Positions 46,689 through 55,759 of a stretch of DNA of 64,000 nt are shown in pieces (the first letter of the stretch is position 1; each line of letters opens with the position of its first letter). The stretch is from JALYNX01 sp963780755 (GTDB lineage Bacteria; Actinomycetota; Acidimicrobiia; Spongiisociales; ZC4RG35): the NCBI GenBank assembly GCA_963780755.1, contig CAWACX010000001.1, positions 186,001 through 250,000 on the forward strand. Direction: 5' to 3'. The notes beneath the pieces were generated by a model that did not search any database, was not told the DNA's origin, and saw only the letters and a program-made list of their open reading frames with translations. The translations under genes and the position numbers were made by a program.

Positions 46689-49235
46689 TCAGCCCAGTTC
46701 GCCGACGAACACGGTCAGCTGCGCCGTTCCCTCGACCGTTGCCCCCGGAGGTGGGTTGGTGGTGACGATCCGGCCAACCAGCGACGAATCGGTGACGACA
46801 GTCGGTTGCTGGACCAGGCTCAGCTTCACGCCCGTCTCTTCCTCGAAGTCACGAATCGAATCCAACGCCTCCTCGACGGTTAGCCCGATGAGAGCCGGGA
46901 TTTGGCCGACCGGGATCTCCCCGCTCGACACTGAGATGGTGATGGTGCTGCCCTGTCGCACGGTGGCTCCGGGCTCCACGCTCTGGCTCACGACCATTCC
47001 CTCCGGCTCGAGTGACGGGACCTCGACCACGGCAGCGTTGAGCTTGGCCTCGCGGAGCCTTGCAACTGCCTCGCCACTGGTCAGGCCGACCACCGACGGG
47101 ACAGTTGTCGGCGGTGGGATCAGGTACTTCTCGATGTTGGACGGCTCGGCTGGGAACTCGGTCACCGGTAGGTCGGCCGTGACATAGCTCATGAATTCGC
47201 CCCAGATGGGTGCTGGGACCGACCCGCCGAAGACTCGTCGATAGTTCTGGCCGTTGATGACGACGTTGGTGAGAGGGACCTGCTGGGCCTCATAGCCGAC
47301 CCAAACCGCGGTGCTGAACTCTGGGGTGTAGCCGACGTACCAGGCGTCGAGGTAGCTCTGATGGGTCCCCGTCTTCCCACCCTGGGGGCGCCCGATGTTG
47401 GCCAACGGAGCCGTGCCCGACCCGGTGGGGACCTTGGAGAGTGCACGGCGGGCGGCGGCGAAGATCGCCGGGTCGGAGACCTGAGTCTGCTCCAGCTCGT
47501 GCTCGTAGATCACGTCGCCCGCGCTGTCCACGATTCTGGAGACGATGTAGTCGTTGGCATGGAGGCCGTTGGTCGCGAAGTTGGAGTAGGCGTTCGCCAT
47601 CTCGAGCGTGCTCACCGCCGAGCTCCCGAGGACGATCGAGAGCACGGGGTCGAGTGATGACTCATCGATCCCCATCCGCCTCGCCACGTCGACCACGTTC
47701 TCCGGGCCTACCTCCAGGGAGAGTTGGGCGTACACCGCATTCACCGAGTTGTAGGTCGCTTGCTCGAGAGTGATCACGCCGTAGGAATTGCCGGCGTTGT
47801 GGACGGTCCAAATGTTGGAGCCGTTGGGCGCGCAGGGGAAGGGGCACTCGATCTCGATCGGGCTCTTGCCGCTCCAGGTGTGGCCCATGGTGTATCCCTG
47901 CTCCAGGGCGGCCACCAGGCCGAACGGCTTGAACGAGGATCCCGGGTTTCGTCGGCCTTGAACCGCAAGGTCGAACTGGGAGAACTCGAAGGGAAGGCCC
48001 GAAGCCATGACCTTCACCGCGCCGGTGTGGTTGTCGACCATGGTCATCGCCCCGGTGGGGACGCAGGAGTGTGTCTCTGCGTAGCTGGCGAGGAAATCAT
48101 CGGTCTCGTTGGGGAGGATGTCTCGGCACTTGGCGAGGTTCTCTTCGTAAACGGGAAGGGGGAGCCACGAGGCCAGGATCTCATTGGCCTTCTTCTGGAG
48201 GCCGAGATCGATCGTGGTGAAGACCTGAAGGCCGCCGCCTCCCTCGCAGGCCACGTCGTCGGCGGGGCAACCGAAGACGGCCTTCTTTCGCTCTTCCGGA
48301 GTGTCGCCGAGGAACGCGAACTTGGGATCGTTGAGCAGTTGCCGCTTCACCTCTGCCACCACGTGATCGGCCTCGCCGCGTCGCAGCGGCGCCTCGATCA
48401 CGCCGAGGGGCTGGGTGATGGCCAATTCGGCCTGCTCGCTCGTGATCCAACCCTCTTCGGCCATCTCCCTGATGACGTCGTCCCTTCGCTCCAGGGTGAT
48501 CTCCGGGCGGGTCCGCGGGTTGTAGAGCGACGGGTTTCGCACCAGGACTGCAAGGGCGGCGGACTCGTGGACTTCGAGTTGATCGAGCTCCTTGCCAAAG
48601 AACTCCTCCGCAGCCGTCTTCACCCCGTAGGCGCCGGCCCCGAAATAGACCGAGTTCATGTAGAACTCGAGGATCCGCTCTTTGGGGAACCTGCGTTCCA
48701 CCTCGGCGGAGACGAACGCCTCGTTGATCTTGCGACGGATGCTGACCTCGGTACCCACGAAGGCGTTCTTGACCACCTGCTGCGTGATCGTCGATCCACC
48801 GCGGGTCGTGTCGTAGATCAGGTTGTCGATCGCCGCAGAGACGATGGCCGAGAAGTCGACTCCGGAGTGCTCGAAGAATTCGGCATCCTCGGCAGCGAGG
48901 ATGGCGTGGACCAGGTCCGGGGGCACCGAGTCGTACGGCACCGGCTCGGAGTTGCGCCCATCGTGCAGCTCGGCGAGGACTTCGCCCGATTCGGCATATA
49001 TCCGGCTCACCCGGCTCAAGTCGGGAAGCGTGAGCTCCATCGAGCGGGTGTCCGGCACCCAGTCGTCCTTGATCCCTTCGAATGTGCCATATGCCGAGTT
49101 CGTCCCCAGGAACGCGAACAAGCCCACCCAACCTGCAAGGAGGAGTGACATCGAGAGCAAGGTGGCGAGGGCGCCGAACCAACGGCCCCTGCGCTCCCGC
49201 GCCTCTATCTGGTGAATGAGCGCTTTTCTGGCCAT
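46689..49235 (-). CDS. Class A penicillin-binding protein with PASTA domains
   Basis: Bifunctional peptidoglycan synthase of 848 residues, intact. One membrane helix at about residues 21-43. Glycosyltransferase domain (GT51) with ILAAEDAEFFEHSGVD (catalytic Glu at about 116) and RGGSTITQQVVKN. Transpeptidase domain with the SxxK serine in NPGSSFKPFG (about residue 433), a YNSVNAVYAQ motif holding SxN, and GGKTGTH (KTG). Two PASTA domains follow, starting near VPSVVGLTSGEAVARLREAK and IPALIGLTVEEALDSI, which bind muropeptides or stabilise the enzyme in Actinobacteria and Firmicutes. ATG at 49235 is 79 bp from the divergent mutase gene. The layout is like PonA1/PonA2 of mycobacteria. Confidence 0.95.
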   Translation of the reverse strand: MARKALIHQIEARERRGRWFGALATLLSMSLLLAGWVGLFAFLGTNSAYGTFEGIKDDWVPDTRSMELTLPDLSRVSRIYAESGEVLAELHDGRNSEPVPYDSVPPDLVHAILAAEDAEFFEHSGVDFSAIVSAAIDNLIYDTTRGGSTITQQVVKNAFVGTEVSIRRKINEAFVSAEVERRFPKERILEFYMNSVYFGAGAYGVKTAAEEFFGKELDQLEVHESAALAVLVRNPSLYNPRTRPEITLERRDDVIREMAEEGWITSEQAELAITQPLGVIEAPLRRGEADHVVAEVKRQLLNDPKFAFLGDTPEERKKAVFGCPADDVACEGGGGLQVFTTIDLGLQKKANEILASWLPLPVYEENLAKCRDILPNETDDFLASYAETHSCVPTGAMTMVDNHTGAVKVMASGLPFEFSQFDLAVQGRRNPGSSFKPFGLVAALEQGYTMGHTWSGKSPIEIECPFPCAPNGSNIWTVHNAGNSYGVITLEQATYNSVNAVYAQLSLEVGPENVVDVARRMGIDESSLDPVLSIVLGSSAVSTLEMANAYSNFATNGLHANDYIVSRIVDSAGDVIYEHELEQTQVSDPAIFAAARRALSKVPTGSGTAPLANIGRPQGGKTGTHQSYLDAWYVGYTPEFSTAVWVGYEAQQVPLTNVVINGQNYRRVFGGSVPAPIWGEFMSYVTADLPVTEFPAEPSNIEKYLIPPPTTVPSVVGLTSGEAVARLREAKLNAAVVEVPSLEPEGMVVSQSVEPGATVRQGSTITISVSSGEIPVGQIPALIGLTVEEALDSIRDFEEETGVKLSLVQQPTVVTDSSLVGRIVTTNPPPGATVEGTAQLTVFVGELG

Positions 49236-49314
49236 CTGGAGGGATTGGACGTCTCGGGACCCACCGGAGTTCCCGACCTACGATCCACGAGAAGGCTGTC
49301 AGGATACCCCGGCT

Positions 49315-50877
49315 ATGAAAGAAACCAGGAGCACGTCGAGCGACATCGAGGTCGAAGTCGTTTACGAGGGCCCTGCCGACGCCTCTCGAATCGGGGCTCC
49401 AGGGGCCTACCCGTTCACCCGGGGCCCCCATCCCACCATGTATCGGGGACGGCTGTGGACGATGCGCCAGTACGCCGGTTTCGGCACCGCAGAGGAGACC
49501 AATCGCAGGTTCCGCGACCTCCTCGACGCGGGCCAGAATGGGTTGAGCGTCGCATTCGACCTGCCCACCCAGATGGGGCTCGATTCCGATCACCCACTCG
49601 CCGTCGGTGAGGTGGGCAAGGTCGGGGTGGCGATCGACTCGATCGACGACATGAGGCGGCTGTTCGAAGGCATCCCGTTGGATTCGGTGTCGACCTCGAT
49701 GACCATCAACGCCACGGCCCCGATCCTTCTTCTCCTCTATCAGCTGGTCGCCGAAGAGAGTGGGATCCCACCGTCCCGTCTCAGAGGAACAGTCCAGAAC
49801 GACATCCTCAAGGAATACGTGGCGAGGGGCACCTACATCTACCCGCCTCGGCCCTCGATGCGGCTCGTCACCGACGTCTTCGAGTACGCGGGGAGCGAGC
49901 TTCCGGAATGGAACTCGATCTCGGTCAGCGGGTATCACATCAGGGAAGCCGGAGCGACAGCCGTCCAGGAGCTCGCGTTCACGATCGCCAACGGCCTGGC
50001 GTACGTCCGGGCTGCTATCGAGGACGGCTTGAGCGCCGACCAGGTGGCGCCCCGTCTCTCCTTCTTTTGGAACGGGCACAGCAACTTCTTCGAGGAGGTG
50101 GCCAAATACCGGGCCGCGCGCCGAATCTGGGCGCGGTTGATGCGGGATGTGATTGGCGCTGTTGATCCCAGGTCCTGGGCGATGCGCTTCCACACCCAGA
50201 CCGCGGGCTCCACCCTCACCGCGCAACAACCGCTGAACAATGTGGTCCGCACCACGATGCAGGCGCTGAGCGCGGTCCTTGGCGGGACCCAGTCATTGCA
50301 CACCAACTCGTACGACGAGGCCCTCGGGCTCCCAACCGACGAGGCGGCGCTGCTCGCCCTTCGCACCCAACAGGTGATCGCGTTCGAGACCGGGGTAGCC
50401 GACACCGTCGATCCTCTTGCCGGCTCTTATTTCGTCGAGGCGCTCACTGACGAGGTGGAAGCCCGGGCGGAGGCGATCTTGAGTCAGATCGAGGAAATGG
50501 GTGGGGCGGTGGCCGCGATCGAAGCCGGCTGGATGCAAGCCCAGATCGAAGAGTCCGCCTATCGGGAGGCGCGCCGACAATCAAGCGGCGAGTCGATCCT
50601 GGTCGGGGTGAACCGGTTCCAGGAAGGCCCCGGTGGCCCGGTCCCGGTGTCCGATATCGAACCGGCGCTCGAGGAATCCCAGAAGTCGCGGCTTGCTCTC
50701 TGGAAGGCGCAGCGTGACGGGCAGCGCCTGACGTCGGCTCTCGATGAAGTCGAGGCGACAGCGCGAACCGAGTCCAATCTCCTGCATCCGATGAAGGTGG
50801 CGCTGGCAGCCGGAGCGACGGTTGGCGAGGTCTCCGATCGGCTCCGCGCCGTCTTCGGGTCCCATCGCAGCGGTTGA
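49315..50877 (+). CDS. Methylmalonyl-CoA mutase, large (catalytic) subunit without B12 domain
   Basis: An intact 520-residue catalytic subunit. Family signatures are YPFTRGPHPTMYRGRLWTMR, QYAGFGTAEETNRRFRDLL, GLSVAFDLPTQMGLDSDHP, LRGTVQNDILKEYVARGTYI, YHIREAGATAVQELAFTIAN and the glycine-Thr-Gln stretch GGTQSLHTNSYDEALGLPTD. The protein ends after the TIM-barrel and linker, with no DxHxxG cobalamin-binding motif, so a separate small B12 subunit is required; none is in the window. The same layout occurs in archaeal-type methylmalonyl-CoA mutases, 2-hydroxyisobutyryl-CoA mutase and isobutyryl-CoA mutase, and I cannot choose among them from sequence alone. Nearby carboxylase genes favour methylmalonyl-CoA. 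ATG at 49315; the frame is open upstream. Confidence 0.88.
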   Translation: MKETRSTSSDIEVEVVYEGPADASRIGAPGAYPFTRGPHPTMYRGRLWTMRQYAGFGTAEETNRRFRDLLDAGQNGLSVAFDLPTQMGLDSDHPLAVGEVGKVGVAIDSIDDMRRLFEGIPLDSVSTSMTINATAPILLLLYQLVAEESGIPPSRLRGTVQNDILKEYVARGTYIYPPRPSMRLVTDVFEYAGSELPEWNSISVSGYHIREAGATAVQELAFTIANGLAYVRAAIEDGLSADQVAPRLSFFWNGHSNFFEEVAKYRAARRIWARLMRDVIGAVDPRSWAMRFHTQTAGSTLTAQQPLNNVVRTTMQALSAVLGGTQSLHTNSYDEALGLPTDEAALLALRTQQVIAFETGVADTVDPLAGSYFVEALTDEVEARAEAILSQIEEMGGAVAAIEAGWMQAQIEESAYREARRQSSGESILVGVNRFQEGPGGPVPVSDIEPALEESQKSRLALWKAQRDGQRLTSALDEVEATARTESNLLHPMKVALAAGATVGEVSDRLRAVFGSHRSG

Positions 50878-50924
50878 TCTCCGCTCCGGGTTTTCGTCCC
50901 AGTTACCGTCCCACCTCGAGAGAC

Positions 50925-52283
50925 ATGGCAGAGACCAAACCGCACCTTCTGATAATCGGTGGAGGCCCGGCCGGGACCCAGGCGGCTACGACGGCCGCAT
51001 CCAAGGGCGCCCAGGTGACGATCGTCGAGAAGGACATCGTCGGTGGCGCAGCACACCTCTGGGACTGCATCCCTTCCAAGACCATGGCGGCGAGCGCCTT
51101 GCGCCACACATCGATACGCAACGCGGCAAAGCTGGGATTCGTCACCGATCCAGGCAAGGTCGATCCCAAGGTCCTCGCCGAGCGGATCGAGGTGATCACC
51201 GGCGACATCAATCGCAACTGGGTGTCGCTCCTCCAGTCACAAGGTGTGGCGATTGTCGACGGCACTGGGCGCTTCCGATCCGATCACGAAGTCGTGGTGG
51301 AGACCACGGCAGGGGAGCGGGTGATTGCGTTCGACAAGGCGATGATCTCGACCGGGTCTTCCCCTCGGGTCCCGGACTGGGCGCCGGTCGACCGAAAGCA
51401 AGTGCTCACGACCCGTGACTGTTACTTCCTCGACGATGTTCCGGAGCACATGGTCGTGATCGGCTCCGGTGTGACGGGGGTCGAGTTCACCCACATCTTC
51501 GAGAGCCTGGGTGCTCGGGTCAGCCTGGTGGTCTCCCGACAACAGATCCTCCCGCATCGCGATGCCGAAGTCGCCGCGGTCCTCGAAGAGGACTTCCTGG
51601 AGCGGGGTGTGCGCCTCGTGATCGGAGCGCGCGCCGAGGCGATCGATCTCGACGGCGCGGAGGTGGCCGTCAAGTGCGACGACGGGCGAGTAATCCGCGG
51701 ATCGCATGCCCTGCTGGCGGTGGGCTCGTTCCCCCTGAGCGAGGGCCTGGGGCTGGAGGCGGCAGGCGTCGAGACCGAGGACGGGTACGTGATCGTCGAC
51801 GAGCATCAGCGGAGCTCGGTCCCTCACATCTACGCGGCGGGTGATGTCACCGGTCAGATGCCGCTGAGCTCGGTCGCTTCGATGCAAGGGAGGAAGATCG
51901 CAAGCCATGCCCTCGGGTTGCCGGTGGCCCCGATCGACTATTCGAAGGTCGCCGAAGCCATCTTCACCGAGCCGGAGATCGCGTCGGTTGGCCTCGTCGA
52001 CGTCGAGGCTGCAGCCGAAGGGCGGAAAGTGAGGACCACCAAGGTCCCATTTGCCGCCAACGCGCGGTCCGTGCTGCAGCACGTCACCAGAGGCTTCGTC
52101 AAGCTGACCTCGGACCCGGCGACCGGGGTGGTGCTGGGCGGGACCATCGTCGGGCATCGGGCCTCGGAGTTGATCGGGGTAGTGGCGCTGGCGGTGCAGG
52201 CGCGGATCACCGACAAGACCCTGGTCGAGACGTTGATGGTCCACCCCTCGATGATGGAAGCGATCTCCGACGCCGCTGAGTGA
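50925..52283 (+). CDS. Flavoprotein disulfide reductase-like NAD(P)H quinone reductase (LpdA type)
   Basis: An intact 452-residue protein of the pyridine nucleotide-disulfide oxidoreductase family. FAD motif LLIIGGGPAGTQAATTAASK, NAD(P) motif MVVIGSGVTGVEFTHIFESL, second FAD motif HIYAAGDVTGQMPLSSVASM and the C-terminal interface with LMVHPSMMEAISDAA. The redox site reads GGAAHLWDCIPSK: the first cysteine of the usual CxxxxC is absent, so no active disulfide can form. Mycobacterial LpdA (Rv3303c) has the same single-Cys arrangement and reduces quinones. It lacks the usual His-Glu pair of dihydrolipoamide dehydrogenases near the C-terminus only in part (MVHPSM keeps the His). ATG at 50925, 47 bp after the mutase gene. 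Confidence 0.87.
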   Translation: MAETKPHLLIIGGGPAGTQAATTAASKGAQVTIVEKDIVGGAAHLWDCIPSKTMAASALRHTSIRNAAKLGFVTDPGKVDPKVLAERIEVITGDINRNWVSLLQSQGVAIVDGTGRFRSDHEVVVETTAGERVIAFDKAMISTGSSPRVPDWAPVDRKQVLTTRDCYFLDDVPEHMVVIGSGVTGVEFTHIFESLGARVSLVVSRQQILPHRDAEVAAVLEEDFLERGVRLVIGARAEAIDLDGAEVAVKCDDGRVIRGSHALLAVGSFPLSEGLGLEAAGVETEDGYVIVDEHQRSSVPHIYAAGDVTGQMPLSSVASMQGRKIASHALGLPVAPIDYSKVAEAIFTEPEIASVGLVDVEAAAEGRKVRTTKVPFAANARSVLQHVTRGFVKLTSDPATGVVLGGTIVGHRASELIGVVALAVQARITDKTLVETLMVHPSMMEAISDAAE

Positions 52284-52295
52284 CTCAGCCTCTCA

Positions 52296-52344
52296 GAAAT
52301 TTGGACGGGCAGGGGTCGATTGGTGACCTGTTGATCCAAATTTC
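52296..52344. terminator. Bidirectional terminator-like inverted repeat between convergent genes
   Basis: Perfect 10-bp arms GAAATTTGGA (52296-52305) and TCCAAATTTC (52335-52344) with a 29-nt loop that itself contains CAGGGGTC and GACCTG. It lies in the 80-bp gap between the convergent LpdA-like and carboxylase alpha genes, where a terminator for both is expected. The outer arm AAATTTGGA recurs in the hairpin at 54113-54157. Confidence 0.55.
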
Positions 52345-52363
52345 GGGGGAAGTCTGCCGGCAA

Positions 52364-54096
52364 TCATTTAACGATGGCGATCACCTGGCCGGCGGTCACG
52401 GTATCCCCGGGCTGAACCCTGAGGTCGACCACCTCTCCGGCGTTGGGCGTGGAGACCTCGTTCTCCATCTTCATGGCCTCGAGAACGCAGATCGGATCGC
52501 CCGCTTTGACCGAACCCCCCGCCTTGACGTGGACTTTCACGATGGTGCCCTGCATCGGCGCCGTGATCACACCATCGCTCGCTCCTGAAGCGGTTGGGGA
52601 CGACAGCCGGGGCGGGCGCCGTCGCATCCCACCACCCGGGGCCACGGGCTCCGGCGCCCAGTAAGAGACCGAGAACCGTCGCCCGCTGATCTCCACTGTG
52701 ATGTCCCGACGCGATAGCTCCTCGTCTTCGGGGAGATTGGGAGTGGCGTCAGGGGCAGCTGCCTCCAGAGTCACTGCCTCTTCCATCCACTTGGTGTGGT
52801 GATCCCCTTTGAGGAAGTCCGGATGGTCGAGCACGGCGAGGTGGGCCGGGATGGTGGTAGCCACTCCCCGGACAATGAATTCCTGGAGGGAGCGCCGTCC
52901 CTTCGAGATCGCTGCGGCCCGGTCCGGCGCCCACACCACGAGCTTCGCCATGAGGTTGTCGTAGTACTGAGAAACGGTGGTGCCCGGCCGCACCCACGAA
53001 TCGACTCGGACTCCAGGCCCGGCCGGCTCCTGCCACTCCACCACCTGGCCCGGCGTGGGCAGGTAGTTGTTGAACGGGTCCTCGGCGTTGATCCGGAACT
53101 CGATGGCGTGGCCCCGGGTCTCCACCGTCTCCATCGGCAGTGCTTCACCACGTGCGATGCGGAGCTGCCACTCGACGAGGTCGAGACCGGTCACCATCTC
53201 GGTCACGGTGTGCTCCACCTGGAGCCGGGTGTTCATCTCCAGGAAGTAGAAGTCACCGCTCTCATCGAGCAGGAATTCCACGGTCCCGGCGTTGGTGTAT
53301 CCGCAGCTGCGGGCCGCAGCCAGCGCGGCCTTGCCCAGTGCCCGGCGTTGTCTCACGGTCATCCCGGGGGCAGGTGTTTCTTCGATGAGCTTTTGGTGCC
53401 TCCGCTGGACCGAGCAGTCACGCTCCCCGAGGAAGAGCCCTTTCCCGTGGTTGTCGAAGAGGACTTGCGCCTCGATGTGTCGGGTGCGCTCCAGGTATTT
53501 CTCGACGTAGACCTCGGGATTCCCGAAATAGGCGTCGGCCTCGCGGCGGGCACCTTCGAAGGATTCTTCGAGGTCCTCTGATCCCCGGACCACCCTGAGC
53601 CCTTTACCCCCGCCTCCGTGCGCTGCCTTCACCGCCACCGGGTAACCGAACTGCTCGGCGAGTGATGCGACTTCCTCGATGGACGAAACCGGGTCCGTGA
53701 TCCCGGGGACGGTCGGGACCCCGAACTTCTCGGCGTTGCGCCGTGAGGTGATCTTGTCGCCCATGCCCTCGATCGCCTCGGCGGGGGGCCCGACCCAGAC
53801 GATCCCGGCCTCTGCCACGGCGCGGGCGAACCCGGCGTTCTCGGAGAGGAAGCCATATCCGGGGTGGATCGCCTCGGCGCCCGACTCGTGTGCGATCTGG
53901 AGGATCTTCTGCTGGTTCAGGTAGCTCTCGGCGGCCGGCGCCGGCCCCACGTTCCACGCTTCGTCGGCAAGGTCGACGTGGAGGGCGTCGCGGTCCAGCT
54001 CGCTGTATATCGCGATGGTCCGGATCCCCATCTCCCTGTGGTGCGGATCACCCGGACCGCGATCTCGCCACGGTTGGCGACCAGGAGGCTCTTCAT
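52364..54096 (-). CDS. Acyl-CoA carboxylase alpha subunit, biotin carboxylase plus BCCP (one frame break)
   Basis: AccA3/PccA-type subunit that carboxylates its own biotin with ATP and bicarbonate. The true start is ATG 54096, reading MKSLLVANRGEIAVRVIRT; a frame change near 54040 joins REMGIRTIAIYSELDRDALH. Further motifs are YLNQQKILQIAHESGAEAIH, VKAAHGGGGKGLRVV (ATP grasp), FLEMNTRLQVEHTVTEMVTG (catalytic Glu/Arg region) and the C-terminal lipoyl/biotinyl domain with the biotin Lys in EAMKMENEVST. About 577 residues. The adjacent beta subunit and biotin ligase complete a propionyl- or acetyl-CoA carboxylase. It is flanked on both sides by hairpins with the same arm sequence. Confidence 0.93.
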
Positions 54097-54112
54097 CGGG
54101 CCGGCGGACCGT

Positions 54113-54157
54113 AATTTGGACGCTGGGGATCACATATGACCCCTGTGCGTCCAAATT
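54113..54157. terminator. Terminator-like inverted repeat between carboxylase beta and alpha genes
   Basis: Perfect 11-bp arms AATTTGGACGC (54113-54123) and GCGTCCAAATT (54147-54157). The 23-nt loop can pair further (GGGG with CCCC and TCA with TGA), giving a long stem of about 18 pairs with a bulge. It fills the 73-bp gap between the stop of the beta gene and the start of the alpha gene, both on the minus strand, so it may end or attenuate the beta transcript. Confidence 0.5.
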
Positions 54158-54169
54158 TCGAAGGGGGGG

Positions 54170-55717
54170 TCACTGCGGGCCGTTCCCGTGCTTCTTGGGG
54201 GGCATCTTCTCCCGCTTGGTGCGGAGGATCTCCATGGCCCGAATCAGCTTGTAACGGGTCTCGCGGGGCTCGATCACCTCGTCGACCAGCCCGAGCTCGG
54301 CCGCAACATACGGGTTGTTGAACTTCTCTTCGTAGTCCTCGATCAGCTCGGTGCGCTTCGAGTCTCCATCCGACCCTCCGAGCTCGCGCCGATGGATGAT
54401 GTTCACCGCGCCCTGCGCCCCCATCACCGCGATCTCAGCCGAGGGCCAGGCGAACACCAGGTCGGCCCGGATCCCCCGGGCGTTCATCACCAGGTAGGCG
54501 CCTCCGTAGGCCTTTCGTGTTATCACCGTGACCCGGGGCACCGTCGCCTCGCAGTAGGCGTAGAGCAGCTTGGCCCCATGTCGGATGATCCCGTTGTGCT
54601 CCTGGTCGACTCCGGGGAGGAACCCGGGCACGTCGACGAAGGTGATCAGCGGGATGTTGAACGCGTCACAAAAGCGAACGAATCGAGCCGCCTTCTCCGA
54701 GGCCTCGATGTCCAGGGTCCCGGCGAGCACCGCCGGCTGGTTGGCGATGACGCCGACCGAGTGCCCGTCGAGCCTGCCGAAGCCGACCACGATGTTCCCG
54801 GCCCAGTGCTCATGGACCTCGAAGAACTCGTTGCCGTCGAGGACGGTGCTGATCACTCCCAGCATGTCATAGGGCTGATTGGAGGAGTCGGGGATGATCG
54901 AGTCGAGGGCATCGTCGACCCGGTCGGGGCGATCTGTCGGGGCGAAGTGGGGCGGCAGTTCCATGTTGTTACGGGGGAGGAAGGAGACCAGGTACCGGAC
55001 CGCCTCCAGGGCATCGACCCCTGTCGGGTAGACGAAGTGGGTTACGCCCGATTTCGAAGCATGAGTGAGGGCCCCACCCAACTCCTCCATCGTGACCTCC
55101 TCGCCGGTCACGGCTTTGATCACGTCGGGACCGGTGATGAACATATGGCTCGTCTGGTCCACCTGGATCACGAAATCGGTGAGAGCGGGGGAGTACACCG
55201 CCCCCCCGGCACATGGGCCCATGATCACCGAGATTTGGGGGACGACCCCTGAAGCCCTGACGTTGCGCTCGAAGATCCGGCCATAGCCGTCGAGGGATGA
55301 GATCCCCTCCTGGATTCGGGCCCCACCTGAGTCTTTGAGGCCGATGACCGGGGTGCCGGTGTCGAGGGCCATGTCGAGGATCTTGCAGATCTTGTCGGCG
55401 ACGACCTTGCTCAGGCTGCCCCCGAAGACCGTGAAGTCCTCGGCGAAGACGAAAACGGGCCTCCCCTCGATGGTCCCGTGTCCGGTGACGACGGCGTCCC
55501 CCAGCGGGCGCTTGTCCTCGATGCCAAAACCGGACGACTGGTGCCTGACGAACTGGTCGATCTCCTGGAACGACCCCTTGTCGAGGAGGGTCTCCAATCG
55601 CTCACGCGCAGTGAGCTTTCCCTGTTCGTGCTGTCGGGCGACCGCCCTTTGGCTTCCTGCGTGGAGCGCCTCCTCGCGGAGCTCCCTCAACTTCTCGATC
55701 CGCGCCTCAGTCCCCAA
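54170..55717 (-). CDS. Acyl-CoA carboxylase beta (carboxyltransferase) subunit
   Basis: AccD5/PccB-type carboxyltransferase of 515 residues, intact. Characteristic stretches are KLTARERLETLLDKGSFQEI, VFGGSLSKVVADKICKILDM, VIGLKDSGGARIQEGISSLD (first oxyanion region), IMGPCAGGAVYSPALTDFVI and ITFVDVPGFLPGVDQEHNGI, plus AYGGAYLVMNARGIRADLVF. TTG at 55717 is preceded by ggaggag, a strong ribosome-binding sequence, and begins GTEARIEKLRELREEALHAG as usual for the family. Substrate choice between acetyl- and propionyl-CoA depends on one pocket residue I cannot place with certainty; the mutase nearby favours propionyl-CoA. It is divergent from the biotin ligase by 42 bp. Confidence 0.94.
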   Translation of the reverse strand: MGTEARIEKLRELREEALHAGSQRAVARQHEQGKLTARERLETLLDKGSFQEIDQFVRHQSSGFGIEDKRPLGDAVVTGHGTIEGRPVFVFAEDFTVFGGSLSKVVADKICKILDMALDTGTPVIGLKDSGGARIQEGISSLDGYGRIFERNVRASGVVPQISVIMGPCAGGAVYSPALTDFVIQVDQTSHMFITGPDVIKAVTGEEVTMEELGGALTHASKSGVTHFVYPTGVDALEAVRYLVSFLPRNNMELPPHFAPTDRPDRVDDALDSIIPDSSNQPYDMLGVISTVLDGNEFFEVHEHWAGNIVVGFGRLDGHSVGVIANQPAVLAGTLDIEASEKAARFVRFCDAFNIPLITFVDVPGFLPGVDQEHNGIIRHGAKLLYAYCEATVPRVTVITRKAYGGAYLVMNARGIRADLVFAWPSAEIAVMGAQGAVNIIHRRELGGSDGDSKRTELIEDYEEKFNNPYVAAELGLVDEVIEPRETRYKLIRAMEILRTKREKMPPKKHGNGPQ

Positions 55718-55759
55718 GACTCCTCCGTAACCTCAATCTTTGACTCGCCGGAGGACGAG

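Noticed and set aside
47724..49148. A 474-codon plus-strand frame opposite the penicillin-binding protein
   Set aside because: Mirror frame of a conserved gene with all PBP motifs on the other strand; no family pattern in its translation.
48181..50229. A 682-codon open frame on the minus strand across the PBP start and the mutase gene
   Set aside because: It is antisense or out of frame to two intact, well-recognised genes, and its translation is Arg/Gly/Pro-rich without motifs; typical of high-GC shadow frames.
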